Positions 45,493-57,032 of a stretch of 64,000 nt of DNA are shown here, in pieces. The stretch comes from Acanthamoeba sp. SK_2022b (Eukaryota > Discosea > Longamoebia > Acanthamoebidae): assembly GCA_027943245.1 (NCBI GenBank), contig JANDJZ010000040.1, positions 1 through 64,000 on the forward strand. The letters are read 5' to 3'. Under the pieces are notes generated by a model that saw only the letters and a list, made by a program, of their open reading frames with translations, searched no databases and was not told the DNA's origin. Position numbers and translations under genes: made by a program. The stretch's first letter is position 1. Each line of letters opens with the position of its first letter.

Positions 45493-46984
45493 TTAGTCGA
45501 AGCTGGTCTTCTTGCCGGCGAAGGAGGGCGTGGACGAGCCCCTGAAACCGCCGCGACCACCGCGACCTCCTCGGCCGCCACGGTCACCGCCGCGACCACC
45601 ACGGCCGCCTCGGCCACCACGACCACCCCTGAAGCCGCCGCCGCCACCGCCGCCGCCACCGCCGGACCTGGCAGTAGCAGTGTCGATCCTGATCTGGCGA
45701 CCGTCAACGTCGACGGTGCCGCTGGCGGCGATAGCCTTGTTGGCAGTCTCGGCGTCCTCGAACTCGCAGTAGCCGAAGCCGCGGGGCCTCTGGGTCTCGC
45801 GGTCGTAGACGATGCGGACGGCCTTGACGGTACCGAACTGCTCGAGGGCGGCCCAGATGCTGTCCTCAGTGGAGTTGAAGGAGAGGTTGCCAAGGAAGAC
45901 GTTGCCGTCAGTGGCGGCCTCGCCGCTCTGTCGGGGAGCAGAGTCGCGGGGGGCACGCTCGGCGTTGGCGGGACGCTCGTTGGCACGGTCCACCTTGAGC
46001 TCGCGGCCCTCAAAATCGGCGCCGTTGAGGGCGAGCACGGCATCGACGTCGCCGGGGGCGGTCTCGATGTAGCCGAAACCCTTCTTGCGGCCGGTGTCGC
46101 GGTCGGTGATGAGGCGGACGGCCAGGACGGCGCTCACGCCCTGACCCTCGAAGAACTGCTTGACGGTGTCCTCCTCGGCGCTCCAGGGCAGGTTGCCGAT
46201 GAAGAAGTTCACGCTGGCGGGAGCCTCCTCGGTCTTGGCCTTCTTGTTGTTGTTCTCCTCAGCATCGCCGTTGGAGGCGTCAGCGTGGCCGTTCTCGTTC
46301 TCGTCCTCGTCGCGCTTCCTCTTGTTGTCAGCGGCGGGCTTCTCCTCCTCCTCGGACTCCTCGGACGAGCTGGACTCCTCCTCGGAGCTCGACTCCTTCT
46401 TGGCAGCAGCCTTCTTGGCGGGCTTCTCCTCCTCCTCAGAGCTGGACTCCTCGGACGAGCTGGACTCCTCCTCAGAGCTCGTCTCCTTCTTGGCGGCCTT
46501 CTTGGCAGGGGCAGCCTTCTTGGCAGCGGCCTTCTTGGCGGGCTTCTCCTCCTCGGAGCTGGACTCCTCAGACGAGCTAGAGTCATCCTCGACCTCCATG
46601 GGGGCGGGCTTCTCCTCCTTCTTCTGCTTCTTCTTCTCCTCTGCGATTCAATGTCGGAAGGAGAGCGGATGAGATTAAATCCAGAAATCTCGAGATTTCA
46701 AAAACGAAATCTTGCGACCGGCTAAACGCCAAGGAGGCCATACCCTCAGCCTTGGCGGCCTTCTTTGCCTTGGCCTTGTCGACCTTCTCCACCTTCTTAG
46801 GCTCCTACAAGATGCGGACACGGGCACAACAGCAAAAGAAGTGAGGAATCGTTCTGACGAGAAACCTCTCACCCGGAGGGTCACGGAGAGCTGGCTTGTC
46901 CCGGCCGGAGGCGCGGGACGAGAGAGCGTGTGCGTGCGGACATACCTCAGCCTTCACCTTCTTGCTGGTCTTGCTCTTTCCCAT
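45493..46984 (-). CDS. NCL: Nucleolin-like protein (Nsr1/gar2 type)
   Basis: Nucleolar RNA-binding protein in rRNA transcription and pre-rRNA processing. ATG 46982-46984 (MGKSKTSKKVKAE). Small basic first exons, then a long exon with repeated acidic Ser/Glu blocks alternating with KKAAAKK-type stretches (CK2-like sites), an RKRDE nuclear signal, and two RRMs: NFFIGNLPWSAEEDTVKQFF...KKGFGYIE and NVFLGNLSFNSTEDSIWAAL...PRGFGYCEF (RNP1 and RNP2 intact). The C-terminus is Gly-rich then RGG/GGR repeats, ending in TSFD (stop 45493-45495). The order acidic-RRM-RRM-RGG is that of yeast Nsr1 and S. pombe gar2 rather than the four-RRM animal form. Confidence 0.92.
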
Positions 46985-47361
46985 TGTGATGAACGGATGT
47001 GTGTTTGAATGAACGGAACTGGAACGTTTAGGGGTATGTGCCGAAGATCGGACAGGTGTAAGGTACGGGGCAGGAGGTAAGGGGTCGGATAGTAACGCGT
47101 TCGTCGGACCAAGAACAAGAAGAAAAGTGGGCGCGCTACCGGCTCCTTCAAATAGCCTTGCCGCGCCGACTCCGCAGAGAAAAAGCTAAGAAGAACCGGC
47201 CCTCGTCCTTCGTCTCTCCGCTCGTCCTCTGATTTGCCATTGGCCCGTCCTACCCATCACCAACGGACACCTTCCGGCACGCAACGCACGGAACCGCAGC
47301 GGAAGAGGAAGATACACAGAAGAGGAGGCTCCGGAGCCCGGGAAGGAGTAGAGGGAGCGAG
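46985..47361. other. Spacer between nucleolin and AAR2
   Basis: No gene recognised. The upstream promoter of nucleolin presumably lies here. Confidence 0.6.
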
Positions 47362-48890
47362 TCAGCATTCCTCGACCACCGTGGGCGCGTCGTCATCGTG
47401 GTCGAGCGCGGAGAGGTCCAAACCGAACCGGTCGGCCAGGAAGGCCTTGAAGCTGCGCCCGCGACGAGCCAGATCGGCGTCCAGCCGCTCGTCCTCCGTC
47501 AGCTCAAAGAAGCTCTGTACACGGCCGGCGAGTGCCAGTGAGCAACCCCTGCAAAAATGCGTGTGGTTTTTTATTGCGTCGGAGGGTAACGCACCTTGAG
47601 CGAGCTGACCAGAAAGCTGTCCGCCATCAGTTCGTCCATGAAGAGGTCCACCGGAGCCTGTCGCAACTGGTTGTGAAGAATGTCTGCCCGCCAACACGTG
47701 CATTAGTGTCAAGAGAGAAAAGAAGAGGACGGGAGAGTAGTACCTATGAATTCACAGAAGAGTTGAGGATGCGTGAGGAGCGCCTCTTCACAGCTGCACA
47801 GGAGGTTGGTGAGCTTCTTCCACTGCTCAAAGCCCTCATACTCCTGCCCCATGACGAAGCACACAAAACTGTACTCGAGTTCGCCCAATAGAAGCCCGTG
47901 ATCTAGTTTAAATGGGGAAAATTGGTAAGCAGCCGCACAGACGAGTTGGTGTAGCTTAGGAGCGCCGCGGTACCGTTGTCGTACTTGGTTTCGAGCAGTA
48001 GTGTCAACATGTAGCTTTTGTCGATGCTGTAGCGGGTGACTTCGTGCGGTGCTGCCCCGGGCGGGATGGCTCGCTTGGGGATGTCCGTGTAGTAGGACTT
48101 GTGTCCGAGCGCGTCCGCCTCTGTAGTCTGCTCTTGGCCTTGGACCCTGGGCTTGCCCTTCTCCTCGATCCGTCGCTGGGTGGCCATCTCTGACCATACG
48201 CTGTGTCCAACTGGTTGCAGCCGCTGCAGCACCGCCGGCGTGATGTGGCTCGATATGGAAACCCATTTCTCAGCGTTGGCGAGCGGGTAGGGCCCCAGCC
48301 ACTGGTCGAACTCGAGTCGTCGCACTCCTGCGCCCGACCGAGAGAGATAGGACAACACACATAAGCGCTCACATCTCCAATTACGCGTCGACTGAGAACG
48401 GCGATACCTTCCGCGAGCCGCTCAGCCTCGTCCCCGTCAGGCTTCACGAAGTCTTCAATGTCGCTACTCCACCGGAAGACTGCGACCTGGGTGTACGATG
48501 CCACGCCAAGGTGAGACAGGAGTGGTCCACGGCATTCGAAACGGCTTGGCAGCACACGTACCTCCGTTGCCTGCAAGTAAAGGAAGCGCCCACGACGGCC
48601 CGGAGGCGGCCCACCACCCAGACCGCTGGTGTCGCCAGGACTGCACGGGTGGACGGACTGTGAGCACATACGCGCTCGCAACGAAGCATCGCTGTTCTAA
48701 CACGCGAGGGAGGGGCATACCTGTAGTAGAAGAAGTGAGCCCTGTTGGGAGGTATCATCTTAATACCCTTGAAGCGCGGCCCAACTACCCAGAGCTCAGT
48801 GTCGAGACCCACTTCCGTGCCTTCCGGCACGTCCAGGCACAACACGTAGGCACTCCGTTGCACCATTGCCAGCGCTGCTTCCATGTCCAT
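47362..48890 (-). CDS. AAR2: AAR2 U5 snRNP assembly factor
   Basis: Splicing factor that binds PRP8 during U5 snRNP biogenesis. ATG 48888-48890 (MDMEAALAMVQRSAYVLC). Exons follow human AAR2: LDVPEGTEVGLDTELWVVGPRFKGIKMIPPNRAHFFYY, VAVFRWSSDIEDF, FDQWLGPYPLANAEKWVSISSHITPAVLQRLQP, IPPGAAPHEVTRYSIDKSYMLTLLLETKY, GELEYSFVCFVMGQEYEGFEQWKKLTNLLCSCEEA, ILHNQLRQAPVDLFMDEL and FLADRFGLDL near the C-terminus (stop 47362-47364). About six introns. In animals and yeast AAR2 is a stand-alone single gene. Confidence 0.92.
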
Positions 48891-49094
48891 GTTCACGAGC
48901 GCTCTGCCTGGCCTAGCGAGCACGCCACGGCCCAAATGGAGAAAAGTTGGGGAAATAGGTCGTCTTTTTGCCGTCCCGCCCAAGAGCCCAAAGACAGCAA
49001 CGTTGGTGAAGTAAGCTAGCTTTATTTAAATGCAATTAAAAAATCTCCAATAAAATAATAATCAAGTTGACCTCCAACTACAGACAACCACAGG

Positions 49095-50491
49095 ATGAAA
49101 AGGACGCTGCGACTGCTGCCACCCCGTGGCCCGCCACTTAAAAATGGTGGGAACAAGGTGTGGTGGGATGTGGGGCGCATGCAACGCTGCGTTACGAGCC
49201 CCACGACGTCAACTCTCCGCTCGTGTGCGAGGGGCGCCCTGCCGAGGCCCGTCCGGCGCTTCGTGGGGACGTCTTCGGCACACGAAAGGGTGGGCACCTC
49301 CGTTCCGCCTCCTCCCACAGGGTGGCAGCTGCACCGGACCGGTGGTCTCATCGGCTCGGCCATGGGCTTCTTCGGTGGCCTGGTTGGCCAAGGTAGCCAT
49401 CTTCCCATTATTTTCGGAGCTTTACCGAGCCTGACGCGGTGATGTGGTGATCCAGGCGGCGGCGTGGTGGGGATTCCGCTGATGACCTCGTTGGCCCGTC
49501 TAACGCAGCACCAGGCCCACGGCACCAGCTTGGTGGCGGTGGCGTCGACTGGCCTGGCCGGGGCGCTGGCCTACTGGCAGGCAGGCGGCGCCGAGCAGGG
49601 CGTGGACACGCTGGCCGCACTCATGCTTGCTGGCAGCGCCTCCCTGTTCGCGGGCGTGGGCGCCAAGGTCTCGAGGCGTGTCTCGTCGCCCAACCTCAAG
49701 AAGTACGGGCGCACCTGAAGCCGAACGAGGTTCATGATCCTCTCGGCGTGGTGGTTGGAGCTGATGTTCTGTCCGGCAGATATATGGGCGCGTTCATGGT
49801 GGCGGCCTCTCTGTCTGTGGCGATCAAAGCCTACGCCGACTACCCCAGCGCCAAGGACGCCCTCACCACCGCGGGCTCCACGACCGCCGACGTGCCCGCT
49901 GCGGCCGTGGCGAGCCCAGCGCCCGTCCTCAGCATGAGCGACAAGGCGGCGCTGCTGACTCCGGCGCGCGTCGCCACCATCGGGGCCATCGGCGCGGTCA
50001 CAGGCTTCGCCTCTGGTTTCCTGGTAACGCGAGCCACTCCTCTCATCCACGGCTGACCCACAGCCTGACCTCTCTTCTCCCTCCTACCCTCCGATCGATC
50101 GCAGGGCATCGGAGGCGGACTTGTGATGGTGCCCCTGTTGACCCTGTGCACCACGATGCACCAATCCCAGGTGCTGGGCACCAGCCTTCTCGCCATGGTG
50201 CGTGTCGTTGCCCAGCCGACCAGAGTGACACTCGATCCACACGAACTCGAGTGCTCACGCGCGCGTGTGTGTGTCGGGTGGGGCCGGCAGGTGATACCCG
50301 CGATGGTAGGCAGTTGGGCGCACCTGCGCCTGGGCAACGTGTTTGTGCCGGTGCTCCCCTCCATGGTGACGGGCACGCTCGCCGGGGGCTACCTCGGCGG
50401 CAAGCTGTCCACCAATCTCACCCAGACCCAGCAGCGCGCGGTCGTCTCCGTCACCATCTTTGTGCTGGCCCTCAAAATGCTTAAGAAGTAG
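49095..50491 (+). CDS. TauE/SafE (TSUP) family membrane transporter
   Basis: TSUP proteins export sulfite or organosulfonates, or transport other anions. ATG 49095 gives a basic N-terminus without acidic residues for about the first 20 (MKRTLRLLPPRGPPLKNGG), consistent with a mitochondrial presequence. The two inverted TauE/SafE repeats are visible: a GGGVVGIPLMTSL loop after the first membrane segment (the repeat starts near LIGSAMGFFGGLVGQG) and GIGGGLVMVPLLTLC near 50105. Further helices include IPAMVGSWAHLRLGNVFVP and the closing VTIFVLALKMLKK (stop 50489-50491). About five exons. Substrate not deducible. Confidence 0.85.
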
Positions 50492-50616
50492 CCCCCCCCG
50501 TATGTATGTAAATAGCAACCAAACTCGATCTCATCCGTTAACGCTCGAGCATTTGAACATCGGAGCAAGAGGCTCAATCAAGCCACAGGCGCGTGAGGGC
50601 GAGGCAGGAGTGTCGC

Positions 50617-51873
50617 TCAGTGCTTCTTGGCCGGGGCGGGAGTGCCAAGGCACTTCTTCCTCTGGGTGACCATGTGCATGAAGAGCGTAGGGAAGCCTGT
50701 ACACGGGAGTTTTGAGTGAGTAGATGCGGAGAGAAACGTCAAGTGGGCGCGAGACAGCCAGCCCCAGCGCAGGCGCGGGGACAATACCGGGCAGGTAGCT
50801 GAGGATGGCGATGATGAGGACGGTGAAGTAGTCGAAGGCGAAGTTCCACTTGTTGGGCATGTGGAAGGAGAAGACGTCGGTCTCACGGACCCAGGAGAGG
50901 GACACGATGATCAGGCCGATCTCGCTGGCCACGCCCAGAGGGTACAGAACGTAGAACAGGGTATACCTGGGGGAGAAAAAACCGAATCGGGACAGCGACG
51001 GCGATGAGGACGACGACGATCAGCGCCGTTCTTGGGCAGACGAGGGAAGCAGGGTGGTTACCTCAGCCACAGAAGGAAGTAGGGAGCATGACCGTTGAGG
51101 GTGTTGAAAGCATAGTAGGAGTAACGGATGATCTCGGTGATGCCCCACGCGGCGACCTGCGAAAGAGAGGGGAGATGGAGATGAGCAGTGCCGTACAGAT
51201 ATGGGCCAAGGCAGCATGGGGAGGAGGCGCACCATGGAGGCAAGGAAGTAGTGGTTCTGGGCAACAGGGGCAATGTTGGCAATGCCCCAGGTCAGGAGCA
51301 GACGCGAGGCCACTTGCATGAGGGTGGTCATCAACGGGCTGCGCACCACGCCTGTAATCGCATGCACGATCTATAGAAGGAGAGCACGCGTAAACGTGTT
51401 AGCACTTGCTCTACGCGAACACACACGACGCACGGAAAAAGCCGTACCTCAAGAAGGGCAGCGGACTGGAAGAGGAGCAGGGGATCGCGGAGGTACGACC
51501 ACAGAGGCACGCCTTCAGCAGTGCCCACGCGGTGGCCGTCCAGGAAGAACTGGGCCAAGCGAACAAGCACGTAGGACCTGTGGATCCAAATGATTAGCCA
51601 TTGATCGCCGTCATTTGTAAAGCTGAATTAAATTTAATTCACTTCATTTATGTTGCCACCAGCTCGATGCAGTGCGGAGAAAGGCCATTACCATCCGAAA
51701 AAGAGAACAGTGTTGTAGAGAACGACGTAGTACTTCACCAAAGGCGATTGAGCTGAATGACGCGAAATTTGGTAATAAATTAGTACAAATGCAACAGAGC
51801 GAGGCAGAATGACAAGTAGCTTGCTTGTACCCCTAGGCTTCTGGCTGCCACTCCTCTGACCACGAGCAGACAT
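50617..51873 (-). CDS. HACD: Very-long-chain 3-hydroxyacyl-CoA dehydratase (HACD/PHS1)
   Basis: ER membrane enzyme for the third step of very-long-chain fatty acid elongation. ATG 51871-51873 (MSARGQRSGSQ). Exons: VKYYVVLYNTVLFFGW, HAITGVVRSPLMTTLMQVASRLLLTWGI (near 51330), AAWGITEIIRYSYYAFN, LRYTLFYVLYPLGVASE with the catalytic Tyr (of the YP pair) and Glu seven residues later, matching Y149/E156 of PHS1. Six transmembrane segments. The C-terminus, GTPAPAKKH, gives a KK-type ER-retrieval-like end (stop 50617-50619). All expected family blocks found. Confidence 0.93.
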
Positions 51874-51987
51874 GTTTGCTTGCCAATCTAACGCTGAACG
51901 GGAAGTGCAATAAATGGACCAGCGGCGCAAAAATTCTTTTGTTTTTAAATTGGAAACCAATAAAATAAAATGAAACCAAACAGGACC

Positions 51988-52703
51988 TCACACGAGCAGA
52001 GGGAGGTCCCGTCGGTCGTTGCTCCGTGTTCGCCGCATGGGCTCCTGCGCATCCTGCGTCTCTTGAGACAGTTCCTCGGTCCACTTGGGGTTGGTAGGTG
52101 TGTGGTAGCCGTCGGTTTCCGGCGCTGTGGGAAGCGGCCACAAGAGCCTGGAACTGCCGAACACCTGCTGGATGTTCTTGTAGGGCCCGAGGTCGTACTT
52201 GTGTCGTGGCTGCCCAACACCATTCACATACACCAAGATGAGCGACACACGAGCACACAAGAATGACGTGGTATCATAAGGGAGGTTACCTTCCAGCGCT
52301 CGTTTTTCGCTCGCCGCCGGACACGGTAGCGGTTGGGCGAGAAAATGCGCTCGACGGTCGTGGTGTTGGTGAGCGCCAGGTATGTCATGTTGAAGCCCAT
52401 TCCGCACAGATTAAGGGTGAGGAGGAGTCCGAGCCATAGATTGACCCCAATGAGTCCGCCGGTCACCATGAGTTCGTTCCTTTCGTAATCGTCCCGCTGA
52501 TTCACGACGAGGAGAAGCGGCGAATGAGGCCACGCCACGCGCCCGCGCTGCATGAGCTAACGCTAGGAGGGGAACACGTACGTGCAAGTAGATGTCGTAG
52601 ATGCGGTAGCCAAAGAAGAGCATGAACGAAGTGCCGACTGCGGTGCCATACCACAGCCAGAGAATAAACAGCTTGAGGTTGTTGTGGCCCACGCCTAAAG
52701 TTC

Positions 52704-52771
<68 letters not shown>

Positions 52772-53840
52772 CGAGGTCAGCTTGCCACAGTAGCCGCGTT
52801 GGCGCAGGACACAAAAGGCGTACAATTGTTAACCCACGGGCTGATCGTCCAAGGCAATTGCATGTGAAGAGTTTCATTGTTAGTGGGTGCATTACGGTGA
52901 CACTGTTCACAATCACGAACAACGCACGCCTGCAATTCGTACCAGTGGTGGTCCATGCGCATCACACACCTGCGGTAAAGAAACTCACTATCAGACGAGC
53001 TCTTCTTTCGTCATGAATGAGTGACGGGACTCTACCTGTTGCATATCGAACAGTGGTGCGCGCGAGGCGGACGGTAGGATGAACACTTGCCGCAAAAGTT
53101 CTTCTCGCCTTGTCGCGTCTTGGGCTGTTCTCCCTCATTTGCTACGGCCACATCAGCTTCCTCGGCCTCATGGACGCTGGCGCTATCATCGCCTGATTGC
53201 TCTCTGGCGTCCGGCGGGGGCATCACTGCAGGTGTGCAGGACATGTCGCTCTCCATCACGATCTCCGGCGCCTTTTGGTAGTCGGTGCCGAGCAACAAGC
53301 CACCCTCCTCCATGGCCTCCGGCGTCTGCCATCAACGCGCAATTAATTACGTTCTATTGAGATAAATAACCATTTTAAGTGGAAATAAGAAGCATACCCA
53401 GTTGGGGTCAACGAAGCCAGGGTCGGCGCGAGTGATGCGAGCGTAGGTGCTGAGACACAGCACGACCAGGCCATGAAAGCCCACGAGCAAGAACAGCTTG
53501 CCCCCCGTCGCCCACATCTCAAAAGGCAGAAAAACGAAGTGCCAAATCGAGATGAAGCTGTGCCATCTTTCGTTAGTGGAGTCTCGAGAGGGTGATTGAG
53601 AGAAGGGGGCACGTACGACAAGAAGCAGAAGAACCAGATGAAGGAAACACACAGGAAGCCGCCCCAGCGCTTAAAGAACTGGGCAAGGCGAGGGAACTGC
53701 CGGTTGAAGTCCACGCCACCACGCCCCCGTCCTCCATGAGAGTGACCATGGCCGCCACCTCTACCATGTCCGTGCCCGTGCCCGTGCCCATGGCTGTGGC
53801 TGTGCCCGTGATGGCGCTGGCTTCCCCCGCTCTGTTGCAT
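51988..53840 (-). CDS. DHHC palmitoyltransferase
   Basis: Membrane S-acyltransferase. ATG 53838-53840 (MQQSGGSQRHHGHSH) opens a His/Gly-rich N-terminus. Then two membrane segments (CVSFIWFFCFLSY and FLLVGFHGLVVLCLSTY), ADPGFVDPNW, an acidic stretch, the Cys-rich part FCGKCSSYRPPRAHHCSICNR and the catalytic motif. The motif is spread over three exons: CVMRMDHH-TG, then a 17-nt microexon (52824-52840) adding C-PWVNN-T, then GC-VGHNNLKLF, giving DHHC-PWVNNCVGHNN. Two further membrane segments (FILWLWYGTAVGTSFML; GGLIGVNLWLGLLLTLN) and TTTVERI (the TTxE motif) follow. A CAA repeat sits in one intron. Stop 51988-51990. Confidence 0.88.
52703..52772. repeat. (CAA)n trinucleotide repeat in an intron of the DHHC gene
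   Basis: Perfect CAA run of 70 bases in the intron downstream (minus sense) of the 17-nt microexon. Confidence 0.92.
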
Positions 53841-54043
53841 GCTGCGAACCTGAAGACCAAGACGCAAAAAGAGAAATACAAAAAAGCTTTGTTCAAATTA
53901 TTCAAGCTCCTAACTCCGGAACGGAAATTGAAGCTGTTTTGGAAACGATTTCGGCGAGTCTTGCGGTGGTCTGATGATTGGCCTGCGCTGGCGCGAAATC
54001 GTCCAAGCAGATTGCCGATCAGACACAAAAAGAAGAACTACAC

Positions 54044-55621
54044 ATGAAGAAGGGGAGGCGTGGGGCTACACTGCTGCTCGATTTGGGCTGCCCATATTTT
54101 CATGTGGGAAGGTGCAGCGCCTCCCGTGGCGTAGCCACGACTGTGAAGACCTCCCCCTTGCATCGGGGTGGTCTCGGAGGTGCGGCAGACAGTCCATCTC
54201 CCTCCATCAAGGAGGCCACTATCACATCAACGCGGCAGGGGGCGAAAGCATTTGCTTCGCTGGCCTACCCAGCCGGTAAGCCGATTCATAATCACCACGA
54301 TATGCACCAACGCACCTTCGATAATCACCCGCACCATCCTTCTTCATCTCTTGCAAAATCGCCTTCAATTCATTCACCTTCTTCTGCCCCAGCCTCCTCT
54401 CCGCTCATTTCCACACCCTCACAAGAAATCACCTCCACATCGCCTCTTCCCGCCGATGTCAGGCCAGGTGCCTGCCCAAGCCCATCGTCGGCGGCGGTAC
54501 TGAATGGGGGGCACCATAATCACCACCATGGATCGGCGTCATCACATCACTCGTCGCCCATGCCAACGGGAACGATGGAGTACGAGCGTGAATGCAAGTA
54601 CTTTGACATCAACGGGCGACAAAAGAGGAACATGCCCCCGCGCGGCGACCCTCACCACCACCCCGAGGTGCCCAAGGAGAGCTTCTTCAGGCGAGAGCTT
54701 CCCAAGCATTGCATCAGCTTCTCTTCCGACGAGGGCAAAAAGCTCTTCCGCGAGGCCCTCGGTAGGCCTCCCTCCCTCTATTCCCTCTGCGTGTCGTGTC
54801 CTCATCAGCTCACCACCAACTCTTGTGGGGTGGCGGCGAGCAGAGGAGGGCTTCATGGAAAACTACTTCACGCTCGCGGCGCAGTACCGCACGCAGAGCG
54901 AGCCGGCGTTCTGCGGGCTGGGCACGCTGACGATGGCCCTCAACGCGCTCTCCATCGACCCTGGCCGCGTGTGGAAGGGCCCTTGGCGCTGGTTCTCGGA
55001 GGAGATGCTCGATTGCTGCACATCGCTCGAGCTCGTCAAGAAGCAGGGTATTACCCTCGGCCAGTTCGTCTGCCTGGCCCGCTGCAATGGCGCCCAGGCC
55101 TCTGTCTTCTACGGCAGCGACAGGTACAGTCCACACCCAAGCACTTCAACTATGCTGGCCTCGCTACAAGCGCTGACATCTCTCTCGTACATCACACAAA
55201 CCGTTACAGCGACGAGGCGACGTTCAGGAACGTGGTGGAGACAACGTCGAAGGCGTCTGAGTTCGTGACAATAGTGAGCTACAACCGGGGGAAGGTGGGC
55301 CAAACGGGCACCGGGCACTTCAGCCCCATCGGGGGCTACCACCCGCGCAAGGACATGGTTCTCCTCATGGAGGTGGCGAGGTTCAAGTACCCGCCGCACT
55401 GGATCCCCCTGTCCATGCTTTTTGAAGCCACCAAGGTCCTCCCTCCATCTACCCGTTGTTTCCACCGCAATTGCGGTCTTTCCGTGAGTCGTGTGGTTCA
55501 CCACTACTTTCTCCAATAGGATGTGGACGCGGTGACGGGTCGTTCTCGTGGCTTTGTCACGCTTTCGCCCTCGCGGGAGTTCTGCTTCTGGTGTAGTAAT
55601 AACAACGGACCCAAACAGTGA
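54044..55621 (+). CDS. PCS: Phytochelatin synthase
   Basis: Glutathione gamma-glutamylcysteinyltransferase, making phytochelatins for metal binding. ATG 54044 ([19 protein letters not shown]); the first 190 residues or so are Ser/Pro/His-rich and absent from plant enzymes. The catalytic domain begins [27 protein letters not shown], then [30 protein letters not shown] (catalytic Cys), [42 protein letters not shown] (catalytic His) and [13 protein letters not shown]. The triad Asp (D180 of AtPCS1, in [11 protein letters not shown]) is Glu here (MEVARF, GAG near 55370). The last exon, [16 protein letters not shown], ends at 55621 without the Cys-rich C-terminal domain of plant enzymes. Confidence 0.92.
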
Positions 55622-55830
55622 ACACGCGCCTTTTACCACACAACCCCTGATGTAAGAAGAATGGTTTCTGTGTCTCTATTTTTATTTTTAAAGGTTTTAT
55701 ATATAAAATTTAGACACAGAAAGAACTCACGCAATGTGGCCGTTGCAGTCCCTATCCAAAAAGGCTTCCCCCAGACCCTGGCTTTGCTTCTTCTTCTTCA
55801 CTGTGAACGTTCAATCCTTCAGAAACGACA

Positions 55831-56846
55831 ATGGGCGGCGTTGATAGCAAGGAAGTCTCGGAATGGCAGCAGCAGTACCAAAGCACGTTACTACTCCTCT
55901 CACTCTCGACAGTTCCTCACTGACCCCCCCCCCCTCTCTTTCCTCTAACAGTCCCGGCCGACCGCGTAGAGCAGGTCATCGAGGGCTTCCATAACGCATG
56001 CGTGCGTATACATAACTGGCTGTCTGCCCTAGTGGCTGTGCGAACATGGTGTTAACACAATAGGAGAGGCGTGCAGGGCAAGGAGGGCCAGATAACGAAG
56101 GAGAAGTTCGTGGCGACCATGGCGCGCTTCCTCGGCGATGCCGAAAAGGCCAAGTCAACGTTTGACGCCTTCGACGTGGATGCCTCAGGGTAACGGTTTC
56201 CCTAACTCTGCTCGCGGCAATGGCCGCACAGCTGCCGCTGACTCGCAGCTCGTGGCGCTCTTTAGTTCGATTGATGTGCACGAATACCTGAGCCTCATGG
56301 GAGCCGTCTATGGCACCAACATGGATAAGAAGCTGGAGGGTAACGTCACAGCAATCACCGCTATCACCCTCGCAAGGGAAAAATCCTAAACAGCATCGGT
56401 ATTGGGTGCAGCGTCGTTCAAGCTGTTTGACGAGAACAAGGACGGCCAGCTGTCGAGGGAGGAGCTAGAACACATGCTCACCCGCACTGTACGCATCCAC
56501 CGATCTCCCGTTTTCGTGATACAGAACAGAATTTCTGAGTCATGTTCGTCAAACGCTACAGGTTTGTGCGTGGCTGTCACAGAAGGCAAAGAGGAGGGTG
56601 ACGGTCATCCCAGCCGAGTACAAGACCAAGATCAACACCACCCTCGATGAAATCTTCCGGACGATCGATACTGACGGGGTACCGTCCCGCACCCGGCAGT
56701 TGAAACATTAATCGTTGGTTTGGCCGTGTGCTAATTCCGCTGTTGTGCGCTTTCACGCACACCAGAATGGATTCCTCGACAAGGATGAGTTCAAGAGGGG
56801 CTTTGCCGAGCACCCCGAGGTGTGCTCCTTCTTCAAGCAGTTCTGA
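55831..56846 (+). CDS. EF-hand calcium-binding protein, recoverin/calcineurin-B type
   Basis: ATG 55831 gives MGGVDSKEVSEWQQQYQS; Gly2 is a predicted N-myristoylation site as in neuronal calcium sensor or calcineurin-B-like proteins. Small exons then encode EF-hand elements: TFDAFDVDASG (first partial loop), SIDVHEYLSLMGAVYGTN, FKLFDENKDGQLSREELEHML (complete loop D-x-N-x-D-x-Q), and FRTIDTDGNGFLDKDEFKRGF, split by an intron (complete loop). The C-terminus is FFKQF (stop 56844-56846). At least two canonical Ca2+ loops are present; the others may be degenerate. Five or six introns. Confidence 0.82.
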
Positions 56847-57032
56847 TTGACCACCATGCATTCTTGCCAAGCAATGTCTGCTATTATCGGCATCATCCTT
56901 TCGCCAGCCACTCCCGAAAGCATTTGCAAAGGTGTTGTGCACCTGGTCCCGTGATCCTGTTGGGTGTTGCGTGTGCGTTCTTGTGGCTGTGGCGCGCTGG
57001 GCATGCACATCGGCTGAGCCTCACGAGTAGCT

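Noticed and set aside
45123..46043. 306-codon minus-strand ORF over the nucleolin region
   Set aside because: It is a shadow frame of the nucleolin exon, with Ser/Pro/Ala/Val low-complexity composition caused by the GC-rich RGG and RRM codons.
52695..52922. ORF with a long poly-Val or poly-Gln run
   Set aside because: It is the intronic CAA repeat translated; splice signals place it inside an intron of the DHHC gene.
52940..52965. DHHC enzyme with a DHHW (inactive) motif
   Set aside because: The Trp codon appears only if the gtacg donor is read through; splicing to the 17-nt exon restores the Cys.
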